Numbered from the stretch's first letter, positions 53,413-63,656 are shown. The stretch: 64,000 nt of DNA from Zoogloea oleivorans (GCA_030157785.1 JAOAUC010000014.1:20452-84451); one strand, 5' to 3'. Translations and numbers: made by a program. Notes: generated from the letters alone by a model not told the origin.

Positions 53413-54300
53413 ATGTCGGTTCCGGTCGCCTATGCGTCGGTGGTGCTGCTGTGGTCCACCACGCCGCTGGCGATCAACTGGAGCCTTGAGGGCGGCAGCT
53501 TCGCCTTCGCCGTGTTCTCGCGGATGATCGTCGGGCTGCTGTGCGCGGTGGCGGTGCTGCTCGCCACCGGCGTGGGCTTTCCGCTACACAGGAACGTGTG
53601 GCCGGCCTATCTGGTCGGCGGCACGAGCCTCTTCGGCACCATGTTGTGCACCTACTGGGGCGCGCAGTTCATCCATTCGGGCCTGCTCTCGGTGATCTTC
53701 GGCCTGTCGCCGCTGGTTACCAGCGTGATGGCCGCCCTGTGGCTGAAGGAGCGCGCGCTGACCCCGGTGCGGGTGGTCGGGATGTTGCTGGCGCTGGGCG
53801 GGCTGGTGATCGTCTTCGGCGACGGGCAGGGCCTCGGCAGCCCGCAGGCCGGCATCGGTCTGGCGGCCGTGTTGCTGGCAGTCTTCATCAACTCGGCAGG
53901 CCTGGTGTGGATGAAGCGGGTGGCCGGCCACACCCCGCCGCTAGCCATCACCGCCGGGGTGATGCTGGTCTCGCTGCCCCTCTTCGGCCTCGCCTGGCTG
54001 ATCACCGACGGCCACTGGCCGGCCAGCCTGCCGCTGCGCAGTGTGCTGGCGATTGCCTATCTGGGCGTCTTCGGTTCGGTGCTCGGCTTTGCGCTTTACT
54101 ACTATCTGATGAAGCACATGGACGCGGCGGCGCTGGCCCTGATCACCGTCGTCACGCCGCTGCTGGCTCTGTTTCTGGGGTGCTTTCTCAACGATGAAGC
54201 GCTGCCGGCCCAGGTGTGGGCCGGGGCGGCAACGATCAGTGCGGGGCTGTTCCTGCATCAACGGGGGCTGCCGGCCTGCCTCAGACGGAGACCATCATGA
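53413..54300 (+). CDS. EamA/DMT family transporter
   Basis: 295 aa, about ten hydrophobic segments; internal repeat typical of EamA. Confidence 0.88.
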   Translation: MSVPVAYASVVLLWSTTPLAINWSLEGGSFAFAVFSRMIVGLLCAVAVLLATGVGFPLHRNVWPAYLVGGTSLFGTMLCTYWGAQFIHSGLLSVIFGLSPLVTSVMAALWLKERALTPVRVVGMLLALGGLVIVFGDGQGLGSPQAGIGLAAVLLAVFINSAGLVWMKRVAGHTPPLAITAGVMLVSLPLFGLAWLITDGHWPASLPLRSVLAIAYLGVFGSVLGFALYYYLMKHMDAAALALITVVTPLLALFLGCFLNDEALPAQVWAGAATISAGLFLHQRGLPACLRRRPS

Positions 54301-55010
54301 ATTCAAGCGACAACAAGCCTGTGGCACTGGTTACCGGTGTCGGGCCGGGCACCGGCTCGGCCCTCGTCCGGCGTTTTGTCGCGGGCGGCTACCGGGTTGC
54401 CATGCTGGCCCGCGACGCGAGCCGGCTGGCCGCGCTGGAAGCGGAACTCCCCGCGGCCCGGGCCTTCGTCTGCGACGTGACCGACAGCGCCGCGGTGGAG
54501 GCGACGCTGGCGCGGATCCGCGCCGAACTGGGCACTCCCGCGGTGCTCATCCACAACGCTGTCGCTGGCGGCCGCGGCTCCTTCCTCGACATGGACCCGG
54601 CCCTGCTGGAGCAGGGTTTCCAGGTGAACGTGATGGCCCTGCTGCATCTGGCCCGCGCCCTGGCGCCGGACATGATCGCCGCCGGCACAGGCGCCATCAT
54701 CGTCACCGGCAACACCTCGTCGCAGCGCGGGCGGGCGCCCTTTGCCGGGCTGGCACCCACCAAGGCGGCCCAGCGCATCCTGTGCGAATCGATGGCCCGC
54801 GAGCTCGGGCCGCAGGGCGTGCACGTGGCCTACGTGGTCATCGACGCGGTGATCGACGTGCCGTGGACCCGCCGGGCCTTTGCCGGCCAGCCGGACAGCT
54901 TCTTCATGAAGCCCGACGCCATCGCCGGCGAAGTCTGGCACCTGGCCCACCAGGACCGCAGCGCGTGGAGCTTCCTGCATGAACTGCGGCCGTTTGGCGA
55001 AACTTGGTAG
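54297..55010 (+). CDS. SDR family oxidoreductase
   Basis: 237 aa; ALVTGVGPGTGSALVRRF, APTKAAQRILCESMARELGPQGVHVAYVVIDAVID. Confidence 0.88.
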   Translation: MNSSDNKPVALVTGVGPGTGSALVRRFVAGGYRVAMLARDASRLAALEAELPAARAFVCDVTDSAAVEATLARIRAELGTPAVLIHNAVAGGRGSFLDMDPALLEQGFQVNVMALLHLARALAPDMIAAGTGAIIVTGNTSSQRGRAPFAGLAPTKAAQRILCESMARELGPQGVHVAYVVIDAVIDVPWTRRAFAGQPDSFFMKPDAIAGEVWHLAHQDRSAWSFLHELRPFGETW

Positions 55011-55029
55011 CAAAGAATAGAAAATTCAA

Positions 55030-55416
55030 CAGGAGGAGAGTGCTTTATTGCCGAATACCGCATCCGCAAGAAAAGCGGCGACTGCGTCTGGTTCCGCGGG
55101 CGGGCCCAGACGGTGCGCGATGGGGCGGGCCTGCCGCTGCGCTGCGCCGGCTCCTTTCGGAATATTTCGGCCGAGAAGGCTGCCGAGGAACTCCAGATCA
55201 CCCAGCGTGAGCGCATGGCCCAGAGCATGCGTCAGATCCTCGGTCATCAACGACATCTCCAAGCGCTCCAACCTGCTGGCCCTCAACGCCAGCATCATAG
55301 CCGCCCGCGCTGGCGAAGCCGGGCGAGGTTTCGCCGTGGTGGCCGAGGAAGTCGGCAAGCTCGCCCTGCAAACCTCCAAGGCCACCGAAGAAATCGTGCG
55401 GATGGCCGAGGAGTAG
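55030..55416 (+). pseudogene. PAS / methyl-accepting chemotaxis protein remnant (frameshifted, truncated)
   Basis: One frame: [48 protein letters not shown]; next frame: [52 protein letters not shown]. Confidence 0.8.
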
Positions 55417-55422
55417 GGGAGG

Positions 55423-56709
55423 TCAGCTCAGGGCCAGGTTCCGCAGGGGTAAGCCCGTGGCGGGGGCGTTGATAAGGCAGCCTTTCTCCAGATCGAAGGC
55501 CGCCACCCGAAGCTTCAGCTGACCGCCAAAGTGGAAGGCCGCTTCGATGCCGTCGAAGCGGCTGTGCCGCGGGTAGATCAGCACCATGTCGCCCTCGCCG
55601 CCCAGGTACTTCTGGCCGTAGGCAAACAGTTGGTAGAAGTCCCCCTGGCTGAGGCCGTACTTGCCCTCCCGGTCGGCGGTGTCGAGCAGCTTCCATTTGG
55701 CATCGAGAATCCAGCGCCGGCCAGCGTGCTCGACCAGCATGTCCGGGCGCAGCTGAAACATCGGTGCGCCCAGGTGTTCGCAAAGGGCGTGCCGGGCGGC
55801 CTGCGTGACGAGTCGTGCGTCGGCCTGCAGTGCGCGGCGCAGCGCTGCGGCTACGTAGCGCTCGAAGAGTTTTTCCATCGGAAACAGCATGCTGATTCCG
55901 TGCCAATCACCCGCGACTGCCAGCGGCATCTGACGGTGCAGGATCAGCTTGCACCACGGGCGGAGAGGCTGGTAGTGGGCCATCAAGCGGTCCTTGCCCC
56001 AGCGCTTGAAGTCGGCGTCCACATCCAGGCTGGCCGGAATCTCGTTGAGCAGGCTGCGCAACTCGTGGGCCAGGCGCCAGTTGGCGGGGGCCTGGGTTGT
56101 ACGGCAGATCTGAGCGAGTGCGGTCTTGAGCAGGCGGTTTTCGGGGCGGTCGGGCCCGAAAATGTCGTGGCGGATCTGGAACACATGCTGCCGGCCCGGT
56201 GGCTGGCGCATCTGGCGCACGGTGTCCAGTTGTCCGCGCAGGTAGTTTTCGGCGGCCTCCACGCGGAGATAGTCCGAGCGCATGCCGCGTTTGACCAGGT
56301 GATCGAGGCCCGCCAGAAACTGTTCCATCACCCATTCGCTGAGCGGGGCGTCGAAGCGCTCCAGCTTTGCCGGCCCTGTTTCGCGGGCGGGCATGTCCAG
56401 GGCGCTGGCAATCATGCGCTTCAGCAGCTTCCGGCCCGGAACCGGATTGCTCCCTTCTTCCGTGTGCTTGGGCAGGATCTCCAGGCTGGTGCCGCACGGG
56501 GTTTCCAGTACGCCCACATAGCTGTCGAGGCGCAGCCAGCGCTGATCCTCCAGGTGCACCAGGGCCGCTCCGTTCTTGCGAAAGCCGGCGCTCAACTGGC
56601 ACAGCCAGTTGAAGGCGCTGGCTGGCACCTGTGCCCGGTCGAGGGAGGGGCGTGCCACCGGGCTGGCCGTCAGCCAGGCGTACTCCCGGACGGTGATGCG
56701 GTGGGTCAC
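55423..56709 (-). CDS. mcrC: McrC-like restriction endonuclease subunit
   Basis: 428 aa; PD-(D/E)xK-like FQLRPDMLVEHAGRRWILDAKWKLLD; coupled to McrB-like gene. Confidence 0.88.
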   Translation of the reverse strand: MTHRITVREYAWLTASPVARPSLDRAQVPASAFNWLCQLSAGFRKNGAALVHLEDQRWLRLDSYVGVLETPCGTSLEILPKHTEEGSNPVPGRKLLKRMIASALDMPARETGPAKLERFDAPLSEWVMEQFLAGLDHLVKRGMRSDYLRVEAAENYLRGQLDTVRQMRQPPGRQHVFQIRHDIFGPDRPENRLLKTALAQICRTTQAPANWRLAHELRSLLNEIPASLDVDADFKRWGKDRLMAHYQPLRPWCKLILHRQMPLAVAGDWHGISMLFPMEKLFERYVAAALRRALQADARLVTQAARHALCEHLGAPMFQLRPDMLVEHAGRRWILDAKWKLLDTADREGKYGLSQGDFYQLFAYGQKYLGGEGDMVLIYPRHSRFDGIEAAFHFGGQLKLRVAAFDLEKGCLINAPATGLPLRNLALS

Positions 56710-58517
56710 GCGTTGCTTGCCAGGGACGCGTCGATTACGCCTGCGTAGGCGCCAGGCTCCTCGAAGGCTTCTTCGTTCAGCTGCCAGCGTTGTCCCTGTT
56801 CATTGACGTTCGCATCGTCGCCGAACAATTCCGCCAGGCGGGACGCGGGCTGGCGCAGGAAACACAGGGGCTGCGGCTTGCGGTGATCGTTGAGTACCCA
56901 GGCGATGCGCAGCCAGTCCTCGAAGAAATACTCCTGCAGCAGGGGCAGCACGCTGTTCCGGAAGATCCTCGCCAGCACAGACAGCTCGGGTGTGTTCTTG
57001 AGCGACATGAAATAAGCGTGGCCCAGGCAGTGATCCCGGTCCAGCAGCACCTCGATGCGTGCGTTCATCTTGCGCAGCAGCTGGCCGATGTCCACGCCTT
57101 CCACCGTCACGCCGTCCAGCAAGTCCGGCCGCGGAGGCATCTCGACGAACTCAAAACGTCGCCGCAGGGCGATGTCCAGCCCTGCCAGGGATCGATCGGC
57201 GGTGTTCATGGTGCCGATGATGTGAAGGTTGGCAGGCACGCTGAAGCGTTCCTTCGAGTACGGCAGCATGACATCCAGGGCCTCCGGCATTCCTGTCCGC
57301 TTCGACGACTCGATCAGTGTGATCAGTTCGCCGAAGATGCGTGACACGTTGCCCCGGTTGATCTCGTCGATGATCAGCACAAAGGGCAGACGACTTTCGG
57401 CTTTTTCGGTTGTGATGGAAGTGGCCGGCAGGCTGCACTCCGATTTCAGGTAATCCAGCATGCCCCGGACGTAGGACAGGTTGTACATGCCGTGTTCATC
57501 GCCGGTTTGATACAGTTTGCGGACGTGTTCCATGCTTCCGGTGTAGCCCGATTTCAGATCCTGGCTACTCTCGGGGTAGAGAAGGAAAGTGGCTCCCCCT
57601 GAATACGCTACGCTGAAGCGCCGGCCTCGCCGGGTTTGCATCTCGATGCGCCCGTCCGCCTGATCGATTTTTTCCAGCAAGCGGCCTATGGCCAGATCGA
57701 AGGGATCGTCGTTTGCCACCACACCCAGGGCTGCTCGCTGGCACAGGCGCTTGAAGACGCCTGGCTCGACACGATATTCCAGCTGTCCGTCGGTACTCGT
57801 CGCACGCAGGCCTTCAACGAAATCTTCGTAACTGAAGCTCTGGTGAAACGTGGCAAAGACGATCTGGCCCGCTGCGACATAGGCGTCGAAGGCGGCTTTG
57901 AGCGCCTCTCGACTGGCGCCGTCGGTGAGCAATTGGGGTTCGAGGATTGCCAGCGCCTGGTTGATGGTGTTGTAGGTCTTGCCCGTACCGGGAGGCCCGA
58001 AAAGAATCTGGTTCAATCCTGACTGACGAGTGCTGGGGGAGGGAGTCCGGACCGGATGCTCCGGTTCCGTCTGGCTGCCCGCCTCGACACGTGCGTTGGC
58101 TGCCGCGTAATCGACGGGGTTGCTGCCCTTGCCGGCCAGATCCGATGCCCGGCGGGCGATCTGGGTGGCGTGTCGTTCAAGCCATTGTCCGACGTCTTGC
58201 AGAGTGGGGGCATCCTCCGCCGTCAGGGGATGGGGGAGAATGCCATCACGGATGTCCTCGTGAGCCCACAGATTGGGCCATTTGCTCTGCCCGTCGATCC
58301 ACAAGTAGAACACCGGGGCCCCACGGGCGGTGCCCCGGCCACGTCTGCCGATGCGGATGTCCACGTATTGGTCCATGCCGCCCGTCGCCCACACATCGAC
58401 GGCCGGATATGCGGCCCGCAATGCCTGGATCACGTCGTGTGTCCAGGCGCGCGCGTCCTCGTTGGCCAGGCGGGCAAAGAACTCCCGGGCACGCTTACAC
58501 AATTCGCTGTCTTGCAT
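56706..58517 (-). CDS. mcrB: McrB-like AAA+ GTPase with divergent-looking N-terminal domain
   Basis: 603 aa; Walker A LFGPPGTGKTYNTINQAL; IIGTMNTADRSLAGLDIALRRRFEFVEMPP; LIIDEINRGNVSRIFGELITLIE. Confidence 0.92.
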   Translation of the reverse strand: MQDSELCKRAREFFARLANEDARAWTHDVIQALRAAYPAVDVWATGGMDQYVDIRIGRRGRGTARGAPVFYLWIDGQSKWPNLWAHEDIRDGILPHPLTAEDAPTLQDVGQWLERHATQIARRASDLAGKGSNPVDYAAANARVEAGSQTEPEHPVRTPSPSTRQSGLNQILFGPPGTGKTYNTINQALAILEPQLLTDGASREALKAAFDAYVAAGQIVFATFHQSFSYEDFVEGLRATSTDGQLEYRVEPGVFKRLCQRAALGVVANDDPFDLAIGRLLEKIDQADGRIEMQTRRGRRFSVAYSGGATFLLYPESSQDLKSGYTGSMEHVRKLYQTGDEHGMYNLSYVRGMLDYLKSECSLPATSITTEKAESRLPFVLIIDEINRGNVSRIFGELITLIESSKRTGMPEALDVMLPYSKERFSVPANLHIIGTMNTADRSLAGLDIALRRRFEFVEMPPRPDLLDGVTVEGVDIGQLLRKMNARIEVLLDRDHCLGHAYFMSLKNTPELSVLARIFRNSVLPLLQEYFFEDWLRIAWVLNDHRKPQPLCFLRQPASRLAELFGDDANVNEQGQRWQLNEEAFEEPGAYAGVIDASLASNA

Positions 58518-58523
58518 TCCTGA

Positions 58524-59129
58524 TCACCCGTGTACGTTTATTTGCGCGGCATTCTGCCGGCCGTATCGTATCAGCGTATCGGGCGGTGCCCCCCGCCCAG
58601 CTCCGTCGAAGCGGATATCACGTACCGCGTCCGTGCCGTCGAAACTCTCGGCGGCGGTTTTTACGAAGGCGTAGAAGCCGGTGAGCACGTCGGTGGGGCT
58701 GTACAGCTCGATCATGTGGCCGTACTCGGCCACCGTGTCGACCATCGCAAACGCAAAGCCGTCGTTCATTTCGGCGTAGAGGGCGATCTCGCGCCCGGCG
58801 GCCTGGTGGGCGGCGATGGCGTCGGGCAGGTCGTCCACGAACAGGGCGACGTGGTGGATGCCTTCGGTGCCGCTGCCTTCCGGGTACATGTCGTGGAAGG
58901 CCGACGGGCCGGGGTTGTTCTGCTGGACGAACTCGACCATCAGCTCGCCCCACTGGCCGTAGGCGGAGCTGTGGTCGAGCCGGCCTTCGCGGCCCCGGTA
59001 CAGCGCCTTGCGCAGCGGGATGTGCTCCGCGACGAAGTAGGGGCCGGAGCCGAACAGGGCGGCATGGCGTGCCGCCGCCACGCGCACGTCGGGGACGAAG
59101 TAGGCGATCTGGCGGATCGGCAGCGCCAT
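58524..59129 (-). CDS. VOC (glyoxalase/bleomycin-resistance) family protein
   Basis: 201 aa; RQIAYFVPDVRVAAARHAALFGSGPYFVAEH; GIHHVALFVDDL. Confidence 0.85.
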   Translation of the reverse strand: MALPIRQIAYFVPDVRVAAARHAALFGSGPYFVAEHIPLRKALYRGREGRLDHSSAYGQWGELMVEFVQQNNPGPSAFHDMYPEGSGTEGIHHVALFVDDLPDAIAAHQAAGREIALYAEMNDGFAFAMVDTVAEYGHMIELYSPTDVLTGFYAFVKTAAESFDGTDAVRDIRFDGAGRGAPPDTLIRYGRQNAAQINVHG

Positions 59130-59131
59130 GT

Positions 59132-59917
59132 TCAGCAGCCCTTGTAGGTGGCCGGACGCTTGCCGAGGAAGGCGTCGACGGCTTCCTTGAAATCTGCGGT
59201 GGCGGCGCAGGTGGCAAAACCCTGGCGTTCGGCTTCGAGCTGGCCGGCAAAATCCCGCTCGAAGGAGCGCCGCATCAGCTGCTTGAGGGTGCCCTGGGCG
59301 ATGGGCGCGCCGGCGGCAAGGCGGCGGGCCAGCGTGTTCGTTTCGTCGGCCAGGCTGTCGGCCGGCACGACCCGGTTGACGAGGCCGAGGCGCAGGGCTT
59401 CGGCGGCGTCGATGGGGTCGGAGAGCAGGGCGATTTCCAGCGCCTTGTGCAGGCCGACGGTGCGCGGCAGGCTCCAGGAGGCGCCGAGGTCGCAGCAGGT
59501 TCCGAGATTTACATAGGCGAAATTGAAGCGGGTGGTGTCGGCCGCGACGATCAGGTCGCAGGCGAGGGCCATGCTCATGCCGGCGCCGGCCACCGGGCCC
59601 TGGATGCTGGCGATCACCGGCGCGCGCAGGGTGGTGAGAATGGCCAGTGCGGCGTTGAGGGGTTCGATCAGCGTGGCGGGCACCGAGGCCGGGTCGTCGC
59701 GGAACTGGGCGATGTCGCCGCCGGCCATGAAGGCGCGGCCCTCGCCACTGAGAATGATGACGCGCACGTCCGGGTCGGCCTGCAGGCGCCGGGCGGCAGC
59801 CAGCAGGGCCTGGGCGGTGACCGTATTGATGGCGTTGAGCACCTTCGGGCGGTTGAAGTGCAGGCGAACGATGCCGCCCTCGCGGGTTTCGATGATGGGC
59901 TGTTGGGTGTCGGTCAT
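59132..59917 (-). CDS. Enoyl-CoA hydratase/isomerase family protein
   Basis: 261 aa; RLHFNRPKVLNAINTVTAQALLAAARRLQADPDVRVIILSGEGRAFMAGGDI. Confidence 0.94.
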   Translation of the reverse strand: MTDTQQPIIETREGGIVRLHFNRPKVLNAINTVTAQALLAAARRLQADPDVRVIILSGEGRAFMAGGDIAQFRDDPASVPATLIEPLNAALAILTTLRAPVIASIQGPVAGAGMSMALACDLIVAADTTRFNFAYVNLGTCCDLGASWSLPRTVGLHKALEIALLSDPIDAAEALRLGLVNRVVPADSLADETNTLARRLAAGAPIAQGTLKQLMRRSFERDFAGQLEAERQGFATCAATADFKEAVDAFLGKRPATYKGC

Positions 59918-59931
59918 GATTTTCCTTTCGC

Positions 59932-60714
59932 TCACATGGGCAACTGGGGGCCGGCGGTGACGGTGACGCCGCCATCGACGACGAGGCCATGGCCGGTGAT
60001 GAAGTCGGCGTCGTCGCTGGCCAGCATCAGGGCGGCGCGGGCGATGTCTTCGGGGCGGCCGAGGCGCTTGACGGCGGCGGCCTGCTCCCACTGGGCGCGC
60101 ACTTCGGGAATCGAGAAGAGTCCGGCGGTCATGCCGGTTTCGATGGCGCCGGGCAGCAGGTAGTTGGCGGTGATGCCGAAGCGACCGACTTCCTTGGCGA
60201 TGGTCTTGGTGAGGCCGGCCACCGCGTGCTTGGTGCTCACGTAGGCGCCGCAGCTGTGATCGGCAAAGTGGGCGAGGATCGAGCCGGTATTGATGATGCG
60301 GCCGCGGCCGGTGGTCTTGGCGCGTTCGATCATGACCGGGATGGCGTGGCGGCAGGTGCGCATCACGGCATGGACGTTCACCTCGAAGGCGCGCAGCCAG
60401 TCGTCTTCCGGCATGGCCGACACCGGCGAGACGGGCACGATGCCGGCGTTGTTGAAGAGGATGTCGAGGCCGCCGAACTGCTCAAGGGCGAGGGCGACCA
60501 TTTTTTGCGGCGCGTCGGCATCGGTGACGTTGAGGGCCAGCGCGGCGATGTTCGGGTTGCCGGCATGCACGGTGGCGATGGCCGAACCGGGCAGGTCCAC
60601 GGCGATGACCGAGGCGCCTTCGGCGGCGAACAGTTCAACCGTGGCCCGGCCGATGCCGGAGGCGGCGCCGGTAATGATGGCCACGCGGCCGCTGAGTCTT
60701 TGATGGGTGCTCAT
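59932..60714 (-). CDS. SDR family oxidoreductase
   Basis: 260 aa; TGAASGIG, NNAG, YVSTK. Confidence 0.93.
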   Translation of the reverse strand: MSTHQRLSGRVAIITGAASGIGRATVELFAAEGASVIAVDLPGSAIATVHAGNPNIAALALNVTDADAPQKMVALALEQFGGLDILFNNAGIVPVSPVSAMPEDDWLRAFEVNVHAVMRTCRHAIPVMIERAKTTGRGRIINTGSILAHFADHSCGAYVSTKHAVAGLTKTIAKEVGRFGITANYLLPGAIETGMTAGLFSIPEVRAQWEQAAAVKRLGRPEDIARAALMLASDDADFITGHGLVVDGGVTVTAGPQLPM

Positions 60715-60756
60715 GGGGTGTCTCGCTCCTGGTTTGAATTATTTGGACAGGGTGTC

Positions 60757-61464
60757 TCAGCCGCGCGCCCGGAAGTCCCGGTAGATCTTTTCCATCACCA
60801 TCAGATGGTCGCCGTGGCGGGCGAGGTCGTAGGGGGCGATGTTCACCGCGCGCAGGTAGGCGCGGGTCAGGCGGCCGTCTTCCACGTCGAGTTCGATCAT
60901 GTTGACGCAGGCCGGATCCTGCTCGAAGGCCTTGATGGCCGAGAGGCCGGCGCCGATGACGTGGGTCAGCAGGATGCGATTGACGCCGTCGTGGGCGACG
61001 ATGAGGGCGTTGGTCCAATCGTCGCGGGCGATCAGTTCGTCCCAGGCAGCGTGCACGCGCACGGCCAGGTCGGCCCAGCGTTCCCCGCCGATGAAGCCGC
61101 CGTCCGGGTCTGATCCCGTCTCGTAGGCGTAGGCGATTTCCTGTTCCTGTTGTTCGGCGGGAATCTCGCGCAGGCGGCCGGCGCGGACTTCCTTCAGGCG
61201 GTGTTCTTCGTGCAGCGGCAGGGCGCGATCGCCTAGGACGATGCGGGCCGTTTCAACGGTGCGGGTGAGGCCGGAGCACAGGGCCAGGTCGAAGGGGATG
61301 TCGTCGAGCAGTTCGGCGGCTGCCTGGGCCTGTTCGCGGCCGCGGGGGGTGAGGGGAACGCTGCGCGGGTCGAGAGGCTGGCCGCTGGCGTCGAAGTAGC
61401 TGACCTGGGCGTGGCGCATCAGATAGATGCGGCGGCGGCAGCGGGTGCCGGGTAGGCCTTGCAT
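60757..61464 (-). CDS. Histidine phosphatase (phosphoglycerate mutase-like) family protein
   Basis: 235 aa; YLMRHAQVSYF; LCSGLTRTVETARIVLG; LIVAHDGVNR. Confidence 0.88.
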   Translation of the reverse strand: MQGLPGTRCRRRIYLMRHAQVSYFDASGQPLDPRSVPLTPRGREQAQAAAELLDDIPFDLALCSGLTRTVETARIVLGDRALPLHEEHRLKEVRAGRLREIPAEQQEQEIAYAYETGSDPDGGFIGGERWADLAVRVHAAWDELIARDDWTNALIVAHDGVNRILLTHVIGAGLSAIKAFEQDPACVNMIELDVEDGRLTRAYLRAVNIAPYDLARHGDHLMVMEKIYRDFRARG

Positions 61465-61515
61465 GGGGGGAACTCCGGTTGTCCGGGGAGGCGGACCTCC
61501 CCGGGGGCGTTCAGC

Positions 61516-62364
61516 TTAGTAGCTGTAGAAGCCCTGGCCGCTCTTGCGACCCAGATAGCCCGCATCCACCATTTCCTTCAGCAGGGGGGCGGGGCGGTAC
61601 TTGGGATCGTTGAAGCCGGTGTAGAACACTTCCATCACCGACAGCATGGTGTCGAGGCCGATGAGGTCGGCCAGGGCCAGCGGGCCGATGGGGTGGTTGC
61701 AGCCCAGCTTCATGCCTTCGTCGATGTCGGCCGCGGTAGCGAGGCCTTCCTGCAGGGCGAAGATGGCCTCGTTGATCATCGGGCACAGGATGCGGTTCAC
61801 CGCGAAGCCCGGGCTGTTCTTGGCGACGATCGGGGTCTTGCCGACGGCGGTGGCGAAGGCCTGGACGGTGGCCTTGGTTTCGTCGGAGGTTTGCAGGCCG
61901 CGGATCAGTTCGACCAGGGCCATCAGCGGCACCGGGTTGAAGAAGTGCATGCCGATGAAACGTTCCGGACGGGAGATGCTGGCCGCCAGCTTGGTGATGG
62001 ACAGGGACGAGGTGTTGCTGGCGATGATGGCGGTCGGTGCCACGATGGCGTCGATCTCCTTCAGGATGCGCAGCTTGAGGCCTTCGTTCTCGGTGGCGGC
62101 TTCGATCACCAGCTCGGCGCCGGCCAGGTCGGCGTAGGCGGTGGTGCCGCGGATGAGGGCGAGGGCCGCGTCCTTGGCGGCGGGGCTGATCTTCTCTTTC
62201 TTGACCATGCGGTCGAGGCTGCCGGCGACGGTCTTGACGCCGCGCTCGACCGCTTCGGTGGAGATGTCCACCATGATCACGTTGATACCCGCCAGGGCGC
62301 AGACCTGCGCAATGCCGTTGCCCATGGTGCCGGCGCCGATCACGCCGATTGTTTGAATTGCCAT
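61516..62364 (-). CDS. 3-hydroxyacyl/3-hydroxybutyryl-CoA dehydrogenase
   Basis: 282 aa; IGVIGAGTMGNGIAQVCALAG; GMHFFNPVPLMALVE; NSPGFAVNRI. Confidence 0.95.
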   Translation of the reverse strand: MAIQTIGVIGAGTMGNGIAQVCALAGINVIMVDISTEAVERGVKTVAGSLDRMVKKEKISPAAKDAALALIRGTTAYADLAGAELVIEAATENEGLKLRILKEIDAIVAPTAIIASNTSSLSITKLAASISRPERFIGMHFFNPVPLMALVELIRGLQTSDETKATVQAFATAVGKTPIVAKNSPGFAVNRILCPMINEAIFALQEGLATAADIDEGMKLGCNHPIGPLALADLIGLDTMLSVMEVFYTGFNDPKYRPAPLLKEMVDAGYLGRKSGQGFYSY

Positions 62365-62405
62365 GCTGTGTAACTCCTTCTTGCGTTGTTTTTTAAAAAG
62401 CTTTT

Positions 62406-63590
62406 TTAAACGCGTTCGAAGATGGCGGCGATACCCTGACCGCCACCGATGCACATGGTCACCAGCGCGTAGCGGCCCCCGGTCCGATGCAGTTCGGCGA
62501 TGGCCTTGGTGGTGATGATGGCGCCGGTCGCTCCGACCGGATGCCCGAGGGAAATCCCCGAGCCGTTCGGATTGACCTTGGCCGGATCCAGCCCCAGTTC
62601 CTGGGTCACCGCACAGGCCTGGGCCGCAAAAGCCTCGTTGGCTTCAATGACATCCAGGTCGGCAAGGGTGAGGCCGGTGCGTTCAAGCACCAGACGGGTG
62701 GCCGGTACCGGGCCGATGCCCATGTACGCCGGTTCGACGCCGGCGTGAGCATACCCGACCAGACGGGCGAGTGGCTTGAGGCCAAGCGCCACGGCGCGTT
62801 TTGCTTCGACCAGCACCACTGCGGCGGCACCGTCATTGAGGCCGGAGGCATTGCCCGGGGTGACGCTGCCGTCCTTCTGGAAGATGGCCTTCATCTTGCC
62901 GAGGGCTTCCAGGCTCAGCTCGCCGCGCACGTGCTCGTCGGTGTCGAACAGCACGGTGCCCTTGCGGGTCTTGATCTCGACCGGGGCGATCTGCTCCTTG
63001 AAGCGGCCTTCGGCAATGGCGCGGACGGCGCGCTGCTGGCTTTCCAGGGCGAGGGCATCCTGCATCTCGCGGGTGATGCCGTAGCGGGCGGCAACGTTCT
63101 CGGCGGTCACGCCCATGTGGAACTTCTCCCACGGGTCGTGGAGGATGCCGTTCATGTAGTCGAGGGCCGGCGTGTCGCCCATGCGTGCGCCCCAGCGCAG
63201 GTTCGGCAGGATGTAGGGGCCGCGGCTCATGGCTTCGGCACCGCCGCCGATGGCGATGTCGGTGTCACCGAGCAGGATCGACTGGGCCGCACAGACAATG
63301 GCCTGCAGGCCGGAGCCGCACAGGCGGTTCACGTTGAAGGCCGGGGTTTCCAGCGGAATGCCCGAGTCGATGGCGGCGACGCGGCTCAGATAGGCATCGC
63401 GCGGCTCGGTGGGAATCACGTTGCCCATCACCACATGGCCGATTTCCCGCGGGTCCACACCCGAGCGGCTCAGCGCGGCACTGACGGCGGTAGTGGCCAG
63501 CTGGCTGAGGGGGATGTCCTTGAGGCTGCCGCCATAGGTGCCGATGGCCGTACGGGCGGTGCCGACTACGAGGATTTCACGCTGCGTCAT
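62406..63590 (-). CDS. Acetyl-CoA C-acyltransferase (thiolase)
   Basis: 394 aa; NRLCGSGLQAIVCAAQSI; NPNGSGISLGHPVGATGA; CIGGGQGIAAIFERV. Confidence 0.96.
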   Translation of the reverse strand: MTQREILVVGTARTAIGTYGGSLKDIPLSQLATTAVSAALSRSGVDPREIGHVVMGNVIPTEPRDAYLSRVAAIDSGIPLETPAFNVNRLCGSGLQAIVCAAQSILLGDTDIAIGGGAEAMSRGPYILPNLRWGARMGDTPALDYMNGILHDPWEKFHMGVTAENVAARYGITREMQDALALESQQRAVRAIAEGRFKEQIAPVEIKTRKGTVLFDTDEHVRGELSLEALGKMKAIFQKDGSVTPGNASGLNDGAAAVVLVEAKRAVALGLKPLARLVGYAHAGVEPAYMGIGPVPATRLVLERTGLTLADLDVIEANEAFAAQACAVTQELGLDPAKVNPNGSGISLGHPVGATGAIITTKAIAELHRTGGRYALVTMCIGGGQGIAAIFERV

Positions 63591-63632
63591 GGTGGGATTC
63601 CATTGGTTGGGGTTGGTCCGTTAATCTTATCA

Positions 63633-63656
63633 AACAAACAAGCAGAACGGTTTGTT
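63633..63656. promoter_or_regulatory. Putative operator site g (AACAAAC-N10-GTTTGTT)
   Basis: Perfect 7-bp inverted arms upstream of the thiolase operon. Confidence 0.65.

Noticed and set aside
62389-62410. AT-rich inverted repeat TTTTTTAAAAAGCTTTTTTAAA resembling a terminator
   Set aside because: Lies between two co-oriented beta-oxidation genes, has an almost pure A/T stem with no loop, and overlaps the thiolase stop codon; too weak to call.
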